DNA from: Bacterioplanes sanyensis
GTDB taxonomy: Bacteria; Pseudomonadota; Gammaproteobacteria; Pseudomonadales; Oceanobacteraceae
Reading direction: 5' to 3'
NCBI RefSeq assembly: GCF_014652515.1
Contig: NZ_BMYY01000001.1
Location: forward strand, 116,281 to 180,280
Length of the DNA stretch: 64,000 nt
The position numbers and the translations under genes were made by a program. A model generated the notes under the pieces. The model had not been told where the DNA came from. It saw only the letters and a list, made by a program, of their open reading frames with translations, and ran no database searches. Shown here one piece after another: positions 39,276 through 50,189 of this stretch. How positions within the stretch are numbered: position 1 is the stretch's first letter; each line of letters begins with the position of its first letter.

Positions 39276-39280
39276 TGTGT

Positions 39281-39568
39281 GTTCCTCGAAAAGCACCATT
39301 GAAGCAATGCGGCGGTCGCCGAGTGGAGTCCCTCAAGCGTTCAGTGGGGGTGTAATTAGCTTTCTTCGTGCCAAAAATCTTCTCAATCACTCTTTGATGC
39401 CATCTTTTATAGAGGGAAAAGTGCTTATAACGCTCGGTTTTACGGGGTTTAGAGGTCAAAACCTGCCCTGTTGATTTTTTAGACACTGATTGCTTGCAAA
39501 TCTCTCAGGCTAACTGCATGATTTAACTGGATTTATTCTCAGACCATGGGCGCATGGAGGGACATCCA
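39281..39568. other. gene-free stretch upstream of ihfB
   Basis: About 290 bases of less GC-rich, non-repetitive sequence between the hairpin array and ihfB. I see no convincing gene. It should contain the ihfB promoter region; one candidate is listed separately. Confidence 0.5.
39494..39522 (+). promoter_or_regulatory. ihfB: candidate ihfB promoter
   Basis: TTGCAA and CATGAT, each with 4 of 6 consensus bases, are separated by 17 bases and end 46 bases before the ihfB start. Weak match, good position. Confidence 0.35.
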
Positions 39569-39865
39569 GTGACTAAATCGGAATTAATCGAGCGAATCGT
39601 ATCGCGTCAGCCACAGCTGTCGAGCAAAGATGTGGAGTTGGCGGTGAAGGCTATGTTGGATCATATGTCGCAGACATTATCATCTGGCGATCGCATAGAA
39701 ATTCGTGGCTTTGGTAGCTTTTCGTTACACTACCGGGCGCCACGGATAGGGCGTAATCCAAAAACCGGTGAGACGGTTGAGCTGAAAGGCAAGTTCGTGC
39801 CACATTTCAAACCCGGCAAAGAACTGCGTGATCAGGTCAATCACACCATGGAAGTCGAAGCCTGA
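39569..39865 (+). CDS. ihfB: integration host factor subunit beta
   Basis: IHF-beta is half of the heterodimer that binds and sharply bends DNA at specific sites. The 98-residue HU/IHF-family protein shows [42 protein letters not shown] with the DNA-intercalating arm, then RNPKTGETV and [14 protein letters not shown]. The start is GTG 39569 behind GGAGG; an upstream in-frame start at 39554 is less likely. It comes before lapA, as in related bacteria. Confidence 0.96.
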   Translation: MTKSELIERIVSRQPQLSSKDVELAVKAMLDHMSQTLSSGDRIEIRGFGSFSLHYRAPRIGRNPKTGETVELKGKFVPHFKPGKELRDQVNHTMEVEA

Positions 39866-39875
39866 AGAGAACGTT

Positions 39876-40160
39876 ATGAGACAACTCAAAGTGGGCATCA
39901 GCATTGTGCTGTTTGTCCTGGTGTTGGTGTATGCCATTGCCTTTTCCGCCAACAACAGTGAAGCGGTGGCAGTGGATTTACTGACCGGTGCCGTTATTGA
40001 AGCGCCCTTGTCATTGTGGCTTGGGGCAGTGTTGCTGCTGGGCGCCATCGCCGGCTATTTGTTATCTTCTCTCGGCAAAGCCAAGCAAGTATTTGAATTG
40101 CGCCGTTTGCGGCGTGAAGTCAAACAGCTGCAAGAGCGAGCGTCCAAACCTGGATTATGA
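39876..40160 (+). CDS. lapA: LapA family (DUF1049) membrane protein
   Basis: The small inner-membrane protein has 94 residues and two transmembrane helices (about residues 8-24 and 44-64), followed by a basic coiled-coil tail (LRRLRREVKQLQERA). In E. coli LapA partners LapB, which controls LPS synthesis by directing LpxC breakdown. The start is ATG 39876; its stop overlaps the lapB start (ATGA). Confidence 0.9.
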   Translation: MRQLKVGISIVLFVLVLVYAIAFSANNSEAVAVDLLTGAVIEAPLSLWLGAVLLLGAIAGYLLSSLGKAKQVFELRRLRREVKQLQERASKPGL

Positions 40161-41332
40161 TGGATTCCGCCCTGGTATACCTGTTGCTGTTGGCCGGTGT
40201 TGCCATCGGCTGGGGCTTTGGGTATCGATTTGCACGCCAGAGCAAACCTCCTGAACCCGACTGGATTCCCAATGTTGAGCTGTTGTTAGCAGAAGCTAAT
40301 GACGTTGCGCTGGAGCGTTTTCTCAATGTTCCACAGCTCGATGACGATGCCCTCGATTTGCTGCTCAAACTCGGCCGCAGCCTGCGTGAAAAAGGCGAGG
40401 CGGACCGCGCCATTCATCTTCACCAGTCGCTGTTCGCACGCACCGATTTGCCCAAGCATTCGATGCAGGCGCTGGAGCTTGAGTTAGCGGTGGATTACGC
40501 CCATGCCGGTTTGCTCGATCGGGCTGAGCGCTTGTTTTTAGAGCTGCTCGATAGCAAAGGACGGGTGCAAGAGAAAGCCGCTTTTGCTCTGGTTGAGCTG
40601 TATGAAGAAGAAGGCGATTGGCAGCAAATTCTCGATCTGCATCAGCGCAAAAAACTCCCCAGCGATGACACGATTGCGCGCCGGGTTGCCCATGCCGCAT
40701 GCGAAATGGCTGAGCAAGCGCGCCAGCAAGATGATTTTCTCGAACTGCACAAGCTGTGTAAGCGTGCCCTTAAGGTGGATCCGCATTGCGCTCGAGCCTG
40801 GGTGGTGCAAGGCGATTTAGCGCATGTCCAGGGTGAGTTGCGCGAAGCGGTGCGCTGCTATTTGCGCGCCGTGGATGTCGATGGTCAGGCGATTATTCAT
40901 ACGCTGGAGCCGATGGTGGATTGCTTTCGCCAACTGCAGGACCTCGATGGATTAGAGCGCTATTTGGGCCAACACTGGCGCGACACCCACTACGTACCGG
41001 CCCTAATTGCTCAGCTCGAATGTGAGGCAGAGCAAGGCGATGCGTCGGCTGCCATCAGCCAGTTGCTGCAGGAGTTAACCACGCAGCCTTCCAATCAGGG
41101 CTTTTTTGCCTTGGTGGAGCTGGTGATGCGTCATCGCCAACAGTTGGATAAATCGCAGCTGCTGGTGGTCTATGGTATCCTGCGCCGCATTGTAGAGAGC
41201 GAACCTAGGTTCGTATGTAATCACTGCGGCTTTAAGGCAACCGAACCTCACTGGCGCTGCCCCAGCTGCAAAAGCTGGTCGACCTTGGGCTCGTTCGTGC
41301 CTCAGCCGCCCGTTGCCAGGCTGAAACTATGA
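40157..41332 (+). CDS. lapB: lipopolysaccharide assembly protein LapB
   Basis: LapB (YciM) couples LpxC proteolysis to LPS demand. It has an N-terminal membrane anchor ([18 protein letters not shown]), about nine tetratricopeptide-like repeats, and a C-terminal rubredoxin-like zinc site with two CxxC pairs (CNHCGF and CPSC). The length of 391 residues matches E. coli LapB. Two start ATGs lie next to each other (40157 and 40160). It overlaps pyrF by ATGA. Confidence 0.95.
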   Translation: MMDSALVYLLLLAGVAIGWGFGYRFARQSKPPEPDWIPNVELLLAEANDVALERFLNVPQLDDDALDLLLKLGRSLREKGEADRAIHLHQSLFARTDLPKHSMQALELELAVDYAHAGLLDRAERLFLELLDSKGRVQEKAAFALVELYEEEGDWQQILDLHQRKKLPSDDTIARRVAHAACEMAEQARQQDDFLELHKLCKRALKVDPHCARAWVVQGDLAHVQGELREAVRCYLRAVDVDGQAIIHTLEPMVDCFRQLQDLDGLERYLGQHWRDTHYVPALIAQLECEAEQGDASAAISQLLQELTTQPSNQGFFALVELVMRHRQQLDKSQLLVVYGILRRIVESEPRFVCNHCGFKATEPHWRCPSCKSWSTLGSFVPQPPVARLKL

Positions 41333-42036
41333 CCTCATCCTCCTGCACCTCCCCTGTGGTGGTCGCTTTGGATTATTCCAGTGCCGATTCTGCACTGTCT
41401 CTTGCTAAACAACTGAATCCCCAACAGTGTCGCGTTAAAGTCGGCAAAGAGCTGTTTACCAGCGCTGGCCCCAAGGTGGTCGAAGCACTGCAGCAGCTGG
41501 GCTTTGATGTGTTTCTCGATTTGAAATTTCACGATATTCCCAATACCTGTGCCAAAGCGGTGGGCGCAGCGGCGGATTTGGGCGTGTGGATGGTGAATGT
41601 GCACGCCTCGGGCGGCATGCGCATGATGACGGCGGCGCGTGACGAGCTGGAGAAGAAATCCCATCAGCCACTGCTGATTGGCGTCACCGTGTTGACCTCG
41701 ATGGAGCAGGTCGATTTGGCCGGCATTGGCTTGGATGTTGAGCCGCTGACGCAGGTGGAGCGCCTGGCGCGTTTAACGCAGCAAGCTGGGCTGGATGGCG
41801 TGGTGTGCTCGGCCCAGGAAGTGGGTTTGATTCGTGAAGCTTGCGGCACTGAGTTTTTGACGGTGACGCCCGGGATTCGACCAGCCGGCAGCGCGCAGGG
41901 CGATCAGCGCCGGGTGTTAACGCCACAGCAAGCTAAGGAGCAAGGCGTAAGTTATATGGTGATTGGCCGCCCGATCACTCAGGCGGCGGATCCGGCGCAA
42001 GCCTGCGCCGACATTGTCAGTTCACTGAGTGCTTAA
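41329..42036 (+). CDS. pyrF: orotidine 5'-phosphate decarboxylase
   Basis: PyrF makes UMP from OMP in pyrimidine synthesis. Catalytic segment [10 protein letters not shown] is intact, with the N-terminal [15 protein letters not shown] and the phosphate-binding [21 protein letters not shown] stretch. The protein has 235 residues. It is the last gene of the ihfB-lapA-lapB-pyrF run; its stop codon overlaps that of the convergent aminotransferase on a TTAA palindrome. Confidence 0.97.
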   Translation: MTSSSCTSPVVVALDYSSADSALSLAKQLNPQQCRVKVGKELFTSAGPKVVEALQQLGFDVFLDLKFHDIPNTCAKAVGAAADLGVWMVNVHASGGMRMMTAARDELEKKSHQPLLIGVTVLTSMEQVDLAGIGLDVEPLTQVERLARLTQQAGLDGVVCSAQEVGLIREACGTEFLTVTPGIRPAGSAQGDQRRVLTPQQAKEQGVSYMVIGRPITQAADPAQACADIVSSLSA

Positions 42037-43166
42037 TCGCTCAGTAGCTGGTCAATGACCTGCTCTAAATTGGCAACGCTGCGCTCAACGTGGTGCAGCT
42101 TGTCGAGGCCAAACAGGCCGATGCGAAAAGAGCGGTAATCCTCGCCTTCATCGCACATCAAAGGCACGCCCGCTGCGGCTTGCATGCCCAATGCAGCAAA
42201 TTTGCTGCCATTTTGCATCGCCGGGTCGTCGGTGTAACTGACCACCACGCCCGGTGCTTTAAAGCCGTCGGCAGCCACACTGATAATGCCTTTGCTCTCT
42301 AGCATTTCCCGCACGGCTGCACCGAGTGCCAGTTGCTCATCACGGACTTTATCAAAGCCGTATTCTTTGGTTTCCAGCATGGTATCGCGGAACTTCAGCA
42401 AGGCATCGGTGGGCATGGTGGCGTGATACGCGTGGCCGCCATTTTCGTAGGCCTGCATGATCATGTGCCACTGCTTGAGGTTGCAAGCAAAGCTGCTGCT
42501 TTGGCGCTGTTCCATCTTTTGAGTCGCGGCTTCGCTGAGCATCACTAAGGCCGAGCAAGGTGAGGCACTCCAGCCTTTTTGCGGCGCGCTGATCAGCACA
42601 TCGACGCCGATGGCTTTCATATCTACCCACAGCGTGCCCGAGGCGACGCAGTCGAGTACAAACAAGCCGCCGACCTTGTGCACCGCATCGCTGATGGCTT
42701 TAAGGTAATCGTCTGGCAATAAAATACCGGAGGCGGTTTCAACGTGCGGGGCAAACACCAGGCTTGGGCGCTGGGCTTCGATTTCAGCCACGACTTCGTC
42801 AATTGGGGCTGGGGCAAAAGGAGCCGTGGCATGCTCACTGGTGCGGCGAGCTTTCATCACGCTGCAGGAGGCGGGAATATCGCCCATTTCAAAAATCTGG
42901 CTCCAGCGGTAGCTGAACCAACCGTTACGAATGACCATGCAGTCTTCGCCATGGGCGAACTGGCGGGCAACGGCTTCCATGCCATAGGTGCCGCCACCGG
43001 GCACGACAACGACATGAGCGGCGTTATACACGTCTTTTAAGGTGGCTGAAATATCGCGCATGACTTGCTGGAATTGCTGCGACATATGGTTCAAAGAGCG
43101 GTCGGTAAAAACCACGGAATATTCGAGCAGGCCGTCTGGGTCAACGTCGGGTAGCAGGGCAGCCAT
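42033..43166 (-). CDS. class V aminotransferase (alanine-glyoxylate aminotransferase type)
   Basis: The 377-residue protein is a fold-type I PLP enzyme of class V. Seen: [19 protein letters not shown], the Asp-containing [22 protein letters not shown], and the PLP-lysine in [19 protein letters not shown]. Class V members act on small amino acids such as serine or alanine with glyoxylate; which applies here cannot be read. The start is ATG 43166 behind AGGAG; the longer frame to 43286 adds a non-homologous leader. It is transcribed alone, divergent from the zinc-ribbon gene. Confidence 0.9.
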   Translation of the reverse strand: MAALLPDVDPDGLLEYSVVFTDRSLNHMSQQFQQVMRDISATLKDVYNAAHVVVVPGGGTYGMEAVARQFAHGEDCMVIRNGWFSYRWSQIFEMGDIPASCSVMKARRTSEHATAPFAPAPIDEVVAEIEAQRPSLVFAPHVETASGILLPDDYLKAISDAVHKVGGLFVLDCVASGTLWVDMKAIGVDVLISAPQKGWSASPCSALVMLSEAATQKMEQRQSSSFACNLKQWHMIMQAYENGGHAYHATMPTDALLKFRDTMLETKEYGFDKVRDEQLALGAAVREMLESKGIISVAADGFKAPGVVVSYTDDPAMQNGSKFAALGMQAAAGVPLMCDEGEDYRSFRIGLFGLDKLHHVERSVANLEQVIDQLLSD

Positions 43167-43390
43167 GGGCACTCCTGTAAAGTGGGTAAGGGGTTGTAGA
43201 AGGCCACACATTAGATAAGAAATTGTCAGGTCAGTAAAGTTGGGCGACTTTTTAGCAAGTCGTTGCCTGTCGTTGCCGCCTTGCAAAGCAGCGCAGCTGT
43301 AAAATATGGCTTAGCCATCAGAAGGGGCGCAATTATGCGGATTGGGCGTTACAATGCCGGCGTTAACGCACACTAAGAGATCAAAGATTT

Positions 43391-43627
43391 ATGGAAGCGA
43401 CCGAACGTGATTTTTACGCCCGCGATGAAGAAGACCAGCAAGCTTTTTTAAGCCAAACCTGGTGCAACGAGTGCATGCAGGCCGATTTGGGCATGAAAGA
43501 GCCGCGTGAATATGAGCTGGACGGCGTGGTGTACATCGAAGGCAAGTGCGTGAAGTGCGGTGAGCCTGTGGTGACGGAAATCGCCGATGACGATACCGAT
43601 GGTGATTGGGACGACGAAGCCGAGTAG
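43391..43627 (+). CDS. small zinc-ribbon protein, unknown function
   Basis: The 78-residue, very acidic protein has two CxxC pairs (TWCNECMQ and GKCVKCGEPV) that probably bind one zinc, and an Asp/Glu-rich tail. The N-terminal part (ERDFYARDEEDQQAFLSQTWC) looks conserved from memory of related genomes, but no function is known. It is followed by a terminator and faces ytoQ. Confidence 0.8.
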   Translation: MEATERDFYARDEEDQQAFLSQTWCNECMQADLGMKEPREYELDGVVYIEGKCVKCGEPVVTEIADDDTDGDWDDEAE

Positions 43628-43649
43628 TCGCCGTAACGCCAAGCACGTT

Positions 43650-43680
43650 AAGGGCAGCCATTGGCTGCCCTTATTGTTTC
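43650..43680. terminator. hairpin between the zinc-ribbon gene and ytoQ
   Basis: AAGGGCAGCC, loop ATT, GGCTGCCCTT: a perfect 10-bp stem between convergent genes, followed by ATTGTTTC on the plus strand; A residues flank it on the left, so it can serve both directions. Confidence 0.75.
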
Positions 43681-43684
43681 CCAT

Positions 43685-44131
43685 TCACTGATCGCGGTGA
43701 ATGTAGCTAAGGATTTCCACCACTTGCTGTGGTGTTTCACACACGGCGAGTGCGGCGGCATCAACTTCTTTCAGCGGGTGGGTCAGCGCAGGGTCGTGCT
43801 GCACGATTAAGGATTTACCCAAGGCTGCAGCGTAGCCTGCATCAAACGCGGCATTCCACTGTTTGTACTGATCACCAAAACGCACCACCACGATGTCCGC
43901 GTCGGCAATCAACTTGCGTGTGCGCAGGGCGTTGATTTTGGCGGCTTTGTGGTCCTTCCAGAAGTTGGATTCTTCCGCGCCCAAAATGGCATCACCGCAG
44001 TCATCGCTGGCGGCGTGATTGGTATTGGGGCCGGTCAAGGTGACGTTAAGGCCGGCGGCTTTGACACCTTCAGCGATGGCGTCACGCCAGTTGCTGTGGA
44101 TTTCACCGGATAGATAAACGTTCAGTTGCAT
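43685..44131 (-). CDS. YtoQ family protein
   Basis: The 148-residue protein matches B. subtilis YtoQ: VYLSGEIHSNWRDAI at the N-terminus, then ALRTRKLIADADIVVVRFGDQYKQWNAAFDAGYAAALGKSLIV. The fold resembles nucleoside 2-deoxyribosyltransferases, but the activity is unproven. Two ATGs are adjacent; ATG 44131, 6 bases after GGAG, is the best start. It is the last gene of the arsC-wrbA-DUF2069-ytoQ group. Confidence 0.9.
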   Translation of the reverse strand: MQLNVYLSGEIHSNWRDAIAEGVKAAGLNVTLTGPNTNHAASDDCGDAILGAEESNFWKDHKAAKINALRTRKLIADADIVVVRFGDQYKQWNAAFDAGYAAALGKSLIVQHDPALTHPLKEVDAAALAVCETPQQVVEILSYIHRDQ

Positions 44132-44145
44132 CATGTTCTCCGTTA

Positions 44146-45522
<1,377 letters not shown>

Positions 45523-45572
45523 GCTTCTTCCTGCGGTTGGAAAATTGACGCCCTAGTTTAACAAGGAATGAC

Positions 45573-46763
45573 ATGAAAGACGTGTCCCGGCTACTGGCCC
45601 GTTATCGACGCATATTCACCGCCACCTTACAGCGCTTTGAAGCCACCGAGCGTCGCCGAGACGCCGGTGCGCTCACCTACACCACGCTGTTTGCCCTGGT
45701 GCCCGTCATTACCGTGACTTATTCCATTCTCAGTGCCATTCCGGCGTTGCAACACTGGGGCGAGCAGGCCAATCAGCAATTGCTGGCTTACGTCATGCCC
45801 GAAGGCAGTGATGTGATTTCTGGTTATTTGCAGCAGTTCAGCAGCCAGGCGCGCAAGCTGACCTGGGTCGGTGCGCTGTTTTTGTTTGTCACGGCGCTGA
45901 TGCTGCTGCGCACCATTGAGTTGCAGTTCAATCGCATTTGGCAGGTGGAGCGACCGCGCACCGGCCTCAATACCTTTTTCCGCTATTGGGCGGTGCTAAC
46001 CCTCGGACCCATGCTGTTTGGCGCCGCCTTTGCGGCCAGTTCGTTTTTGGCATCCCTGCCACTGTGGGCCGAAGACGTGGGAGCCTGGCTGGAGCTGGCC
46101 TCAATCATCCCTTGGTTGCTGAGTACGGCGGCGATTGGCTGTTTGTACATGCTGGTGCCGAACTGTCGGGTACCGCTCAGTGCGGCCTTGCTGGCAGCGC
46201 TATTGGTCGCCACGGTGTTCGAGCTGGGCAAGTTTTTATTTGCTGAAATCATGGGCATGTTTCCCTCTTATCAGCTTATTTACGGCGCTTTTGCTGCCGT
46301 GCCTTTGTTTTTATTGTGGGTGTACTTGTCCTGGAGCTTGCTGTTGTTTGGCGCCGAGCTGAGTTACGCCTTGGCTAAGGACGCTGAGGGAAAAGCCTCG
46401 CCCACAACCACCGACCGCTTGTCGCTCAGGGTGCAGGTGCTGAGCCAATTGGCACAGCTCCAAAATGACCACCAGTGCGCTGATGAAGACAGCTTGCGTT
46501 ACGCCCAGCATGAGCTGCGGCTGTTGCAGCGCTTAGGGCTAGTAACGCGCCAACAAGAGCAGGGCTGGGTGCTGGTGCCGGATCTTGCCCATATCAGCAT
46601 GGCTTTGCTGTGTCAGGACCTAACCCTGGCCGAGTTGCGCCCGCAAGCCGATGCCCAGCTGAGTGACTGGCGTCAGCAGCTGGTGGAGCAGGGGGCGGCG
46701 GCGTTGAAGCTATCGTTAGCCGATGTGTTGGCCCAGCAGGAGGCAGCGCCATGCGCTCGATAA
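45573..46763 (+). CDS. YihY family inner membrane protein (BrkB/RbnA-like)
   Basis: The 396-residue membrane protein has about six transmembrane segments in the N-terminal 270 residues and a cytoplasmic C-terminal part. Family signals: RRDAGALTYTTLFALVPVITVTYSIL, FNRIWQVERPRTGLNTFFRYW, and YQLIYGAFAAVPLFLLWVYLSWSLLLFGAELSYA. Once named RNase BN, the family is now regarded as of unclear function. The 3' end overlaps the serine hydrolase gene by 13 bases. Confidence 0.9.
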   Translation: MKDVSRLLARYRRIFTATLQRFEATERRRDAGALTYTTLFALVPVITVTYSILSAIPALQHWGEQANQQLLAYVMPEGSDVISGYLQQFSSQARKLTWVGALFLFVTALMLLRTIELQFNRIWQVERPRTGLNTFFRYWAVLTLGPMLFGAAFAASSFLASLPLWAEDVGAWLELASIIPWLLSTAAIGCLYMLVPNCRVPLSAALLAALLVATVFELGKFLFAEIMGMFPSYQLIYGAFAAVPLFLLWVYLSWSLLLFGAELSYALAKDAEGKASPTTTDRLSLRVQVLSQLAQLQNDHQCADEDSLRYAQHELRLLQRLGLVTRQQEQGWVLVPDLAHISMALLCQDLTLAELRPQADAQLSDWRQQLVEQGAAALKLSLADVLAQQEAAPCAR

Positions 46764-48082
46764 AACGCTTTTTACTGCTGCTGTTTGTGCTGGTGCTGCT
46801 TGGCGGGCCACTGTTGTACCTGAGTTTGGGGCGCACCGTGGTCGCAGGTTATGCCGCTAAAACCCTGTGCTCTGGCCTGTGGGTACAGCAACTGCCGGCG
46901 GATTGGTTACAGCAGCAAGCCATTGCCCCGGCACTGCAGCCATTATCTGACTGGATCGACTACCACATTGACCCAGCTGCCCATCAGGTGACCGCCACCG
47001 TGCTGGGCTATGAGCGCCAGGCGCAATTCCGCAGTGGCCGTGGATGCACGCTAATGACGGGTCCTTTGGTGCACAGCAATGAGCCGCAGTCATTAGAACC
47101 TAGAAGCCAAGTGCCGTTGTGGCGGCATGAGCCGCAACCAACACCGGCCTGGCTGACACAACTATTGAATCAAGCCTTTGCTGAGCCTGCCGACGAGCGT
47201 CGCCAAACCATGGCCATCGCCATTGCGTATCAAGGCAACTTACTGGTCGAGCGCTACCGGGAGCCTGTGTCGGTGACGACCCCCTTGCTTGGTTGGTCGA
47301 TGAACAAAAGCCTGCTCAGCAGCTGGGTGGGTGTGCAGGTTGAGCGCGGCGAGCTGCATCCAGATACGCCGGCAAACACACTCTTCGCCCAGTTGCCGCC
47401 CGAGCTGACGCTGCGTCATTTGCTGCAAATGAGCAGCGGCTTGGAGTTCAGCGAGTGGTATCAGCCGGGTGATGACGTGACCAATATGCTGTATCACCAG
47501 CCTGATATGGCGGCCTTTGTCGCCAGCCAACCACAGCTGCATCGCCCTGGCTTTCACTGGGCCTATTCCAGTGGCGATAGCAACCTGGCCATGGCGTTGC
47601 TGCAGCAGTCGTTGCGCCAGCCTCTGGATGCCTGGCTGCAGTCGCAGGTGTGGCGGCCGCTGGGCATTACTGGCGCGGTGATGGAGCGTGACCCGAGTGG
47701 CACTGTGGTGGCGTCTTCCTATGGCTACATGACGGCACGGCAGTGGCTGAAAGTAGGTCAGTGGTGGCTGGATGGCTGGCATGGGCGAGCCAATAATTTG
47801 CCGAACAATTGGATGAAAATGGCCACCACCGCCGTGACACACAACCCAGATCAGCATTACGGCATGGGGTTTTGGCTTAACGGCATCCAAGCCGACGGCA
47901 ACCGCCGTTTTAACCAGCTGCCACCTGAGGTGTTTTGGGCGCGCGGTCATGATGGGCAATATGTGATGGTATTGCCCGAGCATGAGTTAGTGATTGCTCG
48001 CTTTGGCTTCAGCCCGGGTCGTAACGACGGCCTGGAAGAGCTGGCGGCGGGCCTTATTCAGAGGCTGGAAACGCTGCCTTAA
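46751..48082 (+). CDS. serine hydrolase, beta-lactamase class C-like, membrane anchored
   Basis: The 443-residue protein has an N-terminal membrane anchor (FLLLLFVLVLLGGPLLYLSL) and a beta-lactamase/transpeptidase-like domain. The nucleophile motif is SMNK (Ser183, Lys186), a YSSGDSN sequence stands for the Tyr-x-Asn motif, and an HDGQ near the C-terminus replaces the usual KTG-type motif. Such proteins are esterases or peptidases rather than true beta-lactamases; the substrate is unknown. It is co-transcribed with yihY and overlaps a convergent thioesterase by 29 bases. Confidence 0.85.
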   Translation: MRSIKRFLLLLFVLVLLGGPLLYLSLGRTVVAGYAAKTLCSGLWVQQLPADWLQQQAIAPALQPLSDWIDYHIDPAAHQVTATVLGYERQAQFRSGRGCTLMTGPLVHSNEPQSLEPRSQVPLWRHEPQPTPAWLTQLLNQAFAEPADERRQTMAIAIAYQGNLLVERYREPVSVTTPLLGWSMNKSLLSSWVGVQVERGELHPDTPANTLFAQLPPELTLRHLLQMSSGLEFSEWYQPGDDVTNMLYHQPDMAAFVASQPQLHRPGFHWAYSSGDSNLAMALLQQSLRQPLDAWLQSQVWRPLGITGAVMERDPSGTVVASSYGYMTARQWLKVGQWWLDGWHGRANNLPNNWMKMATTAVTHNPDQHYGMGFWLNGIQADGNRRFNQLPPEVFWARGHDGQYVMVLPEHELVIARFGFSPGRNDGLEELAAGLIQRLETLP

Positions 48083-48485
48083 ACTCGGCTGGCATGCGCG
48101 CTGGCTTTTGTGTGCTGAGGTTGATGCATACCCAGCGGGTTAAGCCTTGGGCCAGCAGTTTGCCATCGCTGGCGCGTAAAATTTCATAGTGACGGGTCAT
48201 GCTTAAGCGGCCGTCGTTGTCGCCAATCCAGGTGCCGGCGATCAACTGGTCGCCCTGCAGTGCTGGCGCTAAATACTCCACTTCGGTATGGCGGGCGACC
48301 CAGGCAAAGCCAATTTGCTGCCAGCGTTCAAAAGGCAACCCCAGTGCGTGGCAGTGGGACCAGGCGACGGCCTCCATCCATTTCGGGTATTCACAGTTAT
48401 TGGCATGGCCGAGCACATCGATGTGTTCAGGCCCGACGCTGAGCTCAAGTGTGTGTGCAGGTGGGTGTGACCAGGAATACTTCAT
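48054..48485 (-). CDS. acyl-CoA thioesterase, hotdog fold (4HBT/YbgC-like)
   Basis: The 143-residue hotdog protein shows VGPEHIDVLGHANNCEYPKWMEAV, the usual helix-preceding Asp/His/Asn pattern of 4-hydroxybenzoyl-CoA thioesterase relatives, and FAWVARHTEVEYLAPALQGDQLIAGTW. It probably hydrolyses acyl-CoA; the chain specificity is unknown. Its 3' end lies inside the convergent serine hydrolase gene. Confidence 0.9.
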   Translation of the reverse strand: MKYSWSHPPAHTLELSVGPEHIDVLGHANNCEYPKWMEAVAWSHCHALGLPFERWQQIGFAWVARHTEVEYLAPALQGDQLIAGTWIGDNDGRLSMTRHYEILRASDGKLLAQGLTRWVCINLSTQKPARMPAEFKAAFPASE

Positions 48486-48618
48486 GCTAACTCAATGATA
48501 AAAACCGTTATTGCGCCAGCGCGGCCAGCAAACTGCAAGGCTTGAAAGCACGGTCAACAGTGTTTTGCTGTGTCTTTCACCCAGGCATGAGCTTGGCCCT
48601 AGTGTTTGGTTTTGGCGC

Positions 48619-48648
48619 TTGGTTCTAACATCGAATGCTGGCTAGAAT
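48619..48648 (+). promoter_or_regulatory. candidate promoter of the DUF3422 gene
   Basis: TTGGTT and TAGAAT are separated by 18 bases, 52 bases upstream of the ATG at 48700, in the divergent gap between the thioesterase and DUF3422 genes. Confidence 0.4.
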
Positions 48649-48699
48649 GCTGGCCCTACGTATTTCCGAGCTTTTAGCCCATATTTTTAGGATGCCGTC

Positions 48700-50040
48700 A
48701 TGAACACCTCGTTGCTCGATAGTCAGCCGCAAAGCCCGGACATTGCTGCACCGGCCATTGCCTTAAAAGTGCACCCATGGCGCTCATCGCTGTACGAAGA
48801 GTTGCACAATCGGCCGTCGCCTATCATCGATAGCAACTGCCAAGTGGCGCATTTTACCGTGCTGCTGGATGACAATCGCGAAGCGCTGCATGCCCATGTG
48901 GTGGACTTGTGTCGGCGCTTTAGTGTGCCTGCGCCGGGTCCGGAGTCGTCCTGCTTATATCAGGACTTTGGTGGTTTTGAGCTGCGTTGGGAGCGCCACC
49001 TGGAGTTTGCCAACTTCACCTTTATTTGTCGCCAGGTGGAGCCCTTTGCGCAAGAAGCATTGAATTTTATTCCTAAAGACTGGCTGGCCGCGATGCCAGG
49101 CGAGCTGTTGGTGGCAGTGAATTTGGCCGTGGTTGATTACGCCCCGTCAGAGCAGCAGCTGCACCAGTGGTTTGAAGGTCAGCGGGTCTCGGGTGCGCAC
49201 GTGGCCGATGATCAGTCTCAAGTGTGGACGGCCTTTCGCTTGCACAGTGACGGCTTTGGCCGCATGTTGGCCAACCGTGGTCAGCTCACACCGTATCAGG
49301 CCGGGCGCTTGGTGCAGCGCTTGTTTGAGCTAGAAACTTATCGCTTGATGTCGTTGGTGGCATTGCCGATCGCACGGCGCATGGGCCACGCCTTGGGGCC
49401 AGTGGAAGCCAGTCTGGCGCAGCTTAATCAGCAAATTTCTGACATCAACTCCGAGCGTGACGAGCGCGAGCTTCTGCAAGAGTTGTCGCTGTTGGCGGCC
49501 AAAGTCGAGCAGCACCGCAGCGATACCAATTTTCGCTTTGCAGCGGCCTTGGCCTATCACGATCTGGTGTTAGACCGCTTAACTCAGCTAAAAGAGCGGC
49601 CAATTGAGGGCATGCAAGGCCTAAGGGAGTTTTTGGAGCGGCGCTTAACCCCGGGCATAAAAACCTGCACCTCGGTGCGCGACCGGCTAGAGGATTTATC
49701 ACGCCGCGTCAGTCGCACCACCAGCTTGCTGCGCACGCGGGTCGATTTATCCATTCAAGAGCAGAACCAAGACTTGCTGTCGTCGATGAACCGCCGCAGC
49801 CAGTTGCAACTGCGTTTGCAGCAAACCGTTGAGGGCTTATCCGTGGTGGCCATCGGCTACTACATGCTGTCGCTGCTCGGCATTGGCTTTGATGCCATGA
49901 AAGCCTACGGCATTGGCCTCAATACCGATGTGATGAAAGGCATTTCACTGCCCGTGGTGTTGGGCGTGGTGTATTGGGGGGTGCACAGTGTGCGCCGCCA
50001 TATCAGTCGCTCTAACGACAAAAACGACAGTAACGATTAG
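48700..50040 (+). CDS. DUF3422 family membrane protein
   Basis: The 446-residue protein matches DUF3422 by HPWRSSLYEELHNRPSPII near the N-terminus, FVKWERHTEF-like RWERHLEFANFTFI, and the AYHDLVLDRLTQLKE coiled-coil. Two hydrophobic helices lie near the C-terminus (LSVVAIGYYMLSLLGIGF and ISLPVVLGVVYWGVHSV), so most of the protein is probably cytoplasmic and anchored at the end. No function is known. It is transcribed as a single gene. Confidence 0.88.
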   Translation: MNTSLLDSQPQSPDIAAPAIALKVHPWRSSLYEELHNRPSPIIDSNCQVAHFTVLLDDNREALHAHVVDLCRRFSVPAPGPESSCLYQDFGGFELRWERHLEFANFTFICRQVEPFAQEALNFIPKDWLAAMPGELLVAVNLAVVDYAPSEQQLHQWFEGQRVSGAHVADDQSQVWTAFRLHSDGFGRMLANRGQLTPYQAGRLVQRLFELETYRLMSLVALPIARRMGHALGPVEASLAQLNQQISDINSERDERELLQELSLLAAKVEQHRSDTNFRFAAALAYHDLVLDRLTQLKERPIEGMQGLREFLERRLTPGIKTCTSVRDRLEDLSRRVSRTTSLLRTRVDLSIQEQNQDLLSSMNRRSQLQLRLQQTVEGLSVVAIGYYMLSLLGIGFDAMKAYGIGLNTDVMKGISLPVVLGVVYWGVHSVRRHISRSNDKNDSND

Positions 50041-50114
50041 CCGCTGCGGCGGTAAAGCTTTACCGCCGTTGCCGCCGAGAATGGAGCGATGGCGCGTTTC
50101 TCGGCCAATGGTCG

Positions 50115-50154
50115 CATTTGGCTTAGCTTTTGCTCATTTGGCTTAGCTTTTGCT
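50115..50154 (+). repeat. exact 20-bp tandem duplication
   Basis: CATTTGGCTTAGCTTTTGCT occurs twice without a gap, in the leader region of the gene at 50190. Confidence 0.9.
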
Positions 50155-50189
50155 GTAGCAGAGTTAGATAGGCGATCAGGATCGAGCTC

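Noticed and set aside
38646..39474. Several short open frames over the repeat array
   Set aside because: They consist of translated hairpin repeats and the rpsA terminator (ending in the usual terminator-derived AEAGFF string), with no ribosome site or family match.
47240..47983. 247-codon minus-strand frame
   Set aside because: Fully antisense to the serine hydrolase gene, with no recognisable motif.
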